Shown: piece by piece, positions 5,759 to 6,857 of the stretch
Numbering within the stretch: the stretch's first letter is position 1
How the letters are laid out: each line of letters opens with the position of its first letter
NCBI GenBank assembly: GCA_946612185.1
Contig: CAMOEP010000116.1
Span: 1 to 6,857, forward strand
Reading direction: 5' to 3'
Length of the DNA stretch: 6,857 nucleotides
Origin: an uncultured Ruminococcus sp.
Lineage (GTDB): Bacteria > Bacillota > Clostridia > Oscillospirales > Ruminococcaceae
The notes under the pieces: model-generated
Database searches by the model: none
Told to the model about the DNA's origin: nothing
What the model saw: only the letters and a program-made list of their open reading frames with translations
Position numbers and translations under genes: made by a program

Positions 5759-6857
5759 CAGATTACCCAGCAAAAAAGAATGGGAGAAAATAACTGAACA
5801 GGCATTTTCATCAGGACAGCAGCACGTTTTCTCCCCTGAATACCAGCAGAGAAAGAAATGTATTATGGAGGGAACAGATATGAGTAAAAGTTCTGACTAT
5901 AGCAAAAGACAGCGCAGCATCTCCGAAACCCGTACCAGCAAACCTATCGGCAGACGTTTCGCAGGTGCAGCCGCTATTATCGCCGCAGCAGCCGTTATCG
6001 TTCCGGCTTCCGGCTTCACTTATAACAAGTTAGCCGCAAATATCGACGAGGAGACTACTGAGTATATCGAGGAAACTGTTCCGGCGGAAACTGAATCAGA
6101 AATTATCCCCGATGAGACTGAGAAAGTTACAGAGCCAGCCGCTCCCCTTGCGTATATTGAGTCAGCCGATATCTACCAGAACGACGTTATCATCACTCCC
6201 CCCGCTGGAACTGAATACCTTAGCAGCTTCTACGATATCGGTTTCAGTTTCCTGCCGGAAGGACTGGTCTACAATGATTATGGTCCATATGAGGGAAAGT
6301 ATAAAAATGATATCGGCGGCGGTATGACCCCAATTATTTACAGAGTACCCCAAACCGGTATCCACGAAAAACTCAAATTTTCCGCCGACTTCAAGCAGAT
6401 CGAGCTGGACGACCGGACAATTATGGTGAACTACCGCCAGGGCTATGACCCGGAGTCCGCAGACCCCAGTAACTTCGGCAGAGAAATCTGGGTAGCGTTT
6501 GCGAATGAGGGCTATGCCGTTCAGCTTTTCGTTACCGACGACATCTCAGAGGAGGACGCTCTCAGCATCGCCAAAGGCATTACCCTTACTCCTGCCGACA
6601 GCGAAACCGCACAGTTCTGGACAAATCGTGAAGTAAGCGAGGGCAGCGACGCTCACGGCGGTCTGTATCAGCTTGGCGTTGACGCTGACCTTGACCAGAT
6701 AGACTTCTACCACGTTGGCGACACATTCCACAATGATCTTTTCAAGGAATACGACTGCGAATATTGGTACTGTGATATTACCCTGGACAACGCCTATATT
6801 ACCGACAATTTCGACGGTCTGAACATCGAATACGGGCGTGACCAGATGATATATGAT
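5751..6857 (+). CDS. Putative membrane anti-sigma/sensor protein of the ECF sigma factor, 3' end missing
   Basis: The frame is open from ATG 5751 to the right edge (369 codons, no stop), so the C-terminus is cut off. Residues 1-65 are a charged, probably cytoplasmic segment with QHVFSPEYQQRKK (24-36), reminiscent of the N-terminal motif of Clostridia ECF anti-sigma proteins. One transmembrane helix follows at about 70-90 (Ala/Ile/Val-rich, after GRR), then a Glu/Thr/Pro-rich linker (about 99-129) and a large outer domain. Residues about 150-285 (GFSFLPEGLVYND, ALSIAKGITLTPAD) resemble the DUF4367-type outer domain seen in such proteins; the rest (VGDTFHNDLF, Cys336, Cys341) looks like a second beta-rich domain. 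No zinc-binding anti-sigma (HxxxCxxC) motif is present. It overlaps the sigma gene by eight bases, with GAAGGG (5738-5743) as ribosome binding site. Anti-sigma function is inferred from position and topology. An internal start at codon 44 is also well equipped. Confidence 0.8.
   Translation, partial: MNNRLPSKKEWEKITEQAFSSGQQHVFSPEYQQRKKCIMEGTDMSKSSDYSKRQRSISETRTSKPIGRRFAGAAAIIAAAAVIVPASGFTYNKLAANIDEETTEYIEETVPAETESEIIPDETEKVTEPAAPLAYIESADIYQNDVIITPPAGTEYLSSFYDIGFSFLPEGLVYNDYGPYEGKYKNDIGGGMTPIIYRVPQTGIHEKLKFSADFKQIELDDRTIMVNYRQGYDPESADPSNFGREIWVAFANEGYAVQLFVTDDISEEDALSIAKGITLTPADSETAQFWTNREVSEGSDAHGGLYQLGVDADLDQIDFYHVGDTFHNDLFKEYDCEYWYCDITLDNAYITDNFDGLNIEYGRDQMIYD
5867..5882 (+). promoter_or_regulatory. 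Internal ribosome binding site and ATG within the putative anti-sigma gene
   Basis: GGAGGG (5867-5872) lies seven bases before an in-frame ATG (5880-5882, codon 44 of the gene). This is stronger than the site for the first ATG at 5751. Use of this start would give a protein keeping the membrane helix and outer domain but lacking the first 43 cytoplasmic residues. Whether it is used cannot be told from sequence. Confidence 0.5.

Noticed and set aside
6112..6731. Short frames on both strands inside the putative anti-sigma gene (6112-6327 plus; 6162-6365 and 6546-6731 minus)
   Set aside because: All overlap one uninterrupted frame from 5751 to the window edge, which has a coherent domain layout, and none has its own convincing start signal.
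1..6857. tRNA, rRNA, riboswitch or transposase genes
   Set aside because: Nothing resembling tRNA arms, rRNA segments, known riboswitch cores or transposase motifs was seen on either strand by eye. A covariance-model scan could not be run.

Overview
The window looks like a chromosomal segment from an anaerobic, spore-forming-lineage member of Bacillota (class Clostridia), most plausibly an Oscillospiraceae/Ruminococcus-type bacterium. The reasons are a complete SpoIIA-type operon (spoIIAA-spoIIAB-sigF), a lepA/hemW neighbourhood typical of Bacillota, strong AGGAGG-type ribosome binding sites, and an ECF sigma/membrane anti-sigma pair with a Clostridia-style N-terminal cytoplasmic segment. The genus is inferred from general look and could not be tested here.

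Layout. (1) Plus strand, bases 3-3560: the 3' nine-tenths of lepA (elongation factor 4), a 145-residue membrane protein of unknown function starting one base after the lepA stop, a 115-residue zinc-ribbon membrane protein, and hemW, whose start overlaps the preceding stop (ATGA). The four genes look like one transcription unit ending at a rho-independent terminator (3566-3600). That terminator lies inside the 3' coding end of the convergent gene. (2) Minus strand, 4960 down to 3557: spoIIAA, spoIIAB and sigF, the forespore partner-switching module. The true starts of spoIIAA and spoIIAB lie well inside the longest reading frames and are fixed by ribosome binding sites and family length. (3) A 276-base divergent intergenic region (4961-5236) holds a likely spoIIA promoter with a possible Spo0A box, an inverted and tandem repeat cluster built on an ATTACGCATT word, and the leader of the next gene with a 12-bp perfect palindrome. 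(4) Plus strand, 5237 to the right edge: an ECF sigma factor and an overlapping gene for a single-pass membrane protein that runs off the window. The second gene is very likely the sigma factor's anti-sigma/sensor.

How the genes work together. SpoIIAB (kinase/anti-sigma) holds SigF inactive and phosphorylates SpoIIAA; dephosphorylated SpoIIAA releases SigF in the forespore. The ECF sigma and its partner form a second sigma/anti-sigma switch, transcribed divergently from the first. LepA (translation GTPase) and HemW (haem chaperone) are housekeeping genes that are neighbours in many Bacillota.

No wholly new system is evident. The points most worth a second look are the internal ribosome binding site and ATG in the putative anti-sigma gene (two possible forms, with and without the cytoplasmic segment), the short SigF N-terminus fixed by an upstream in-frame stop, the hemW terminator embedded in sigF coding sequence, and the repeat cluster between the two sigma modules.
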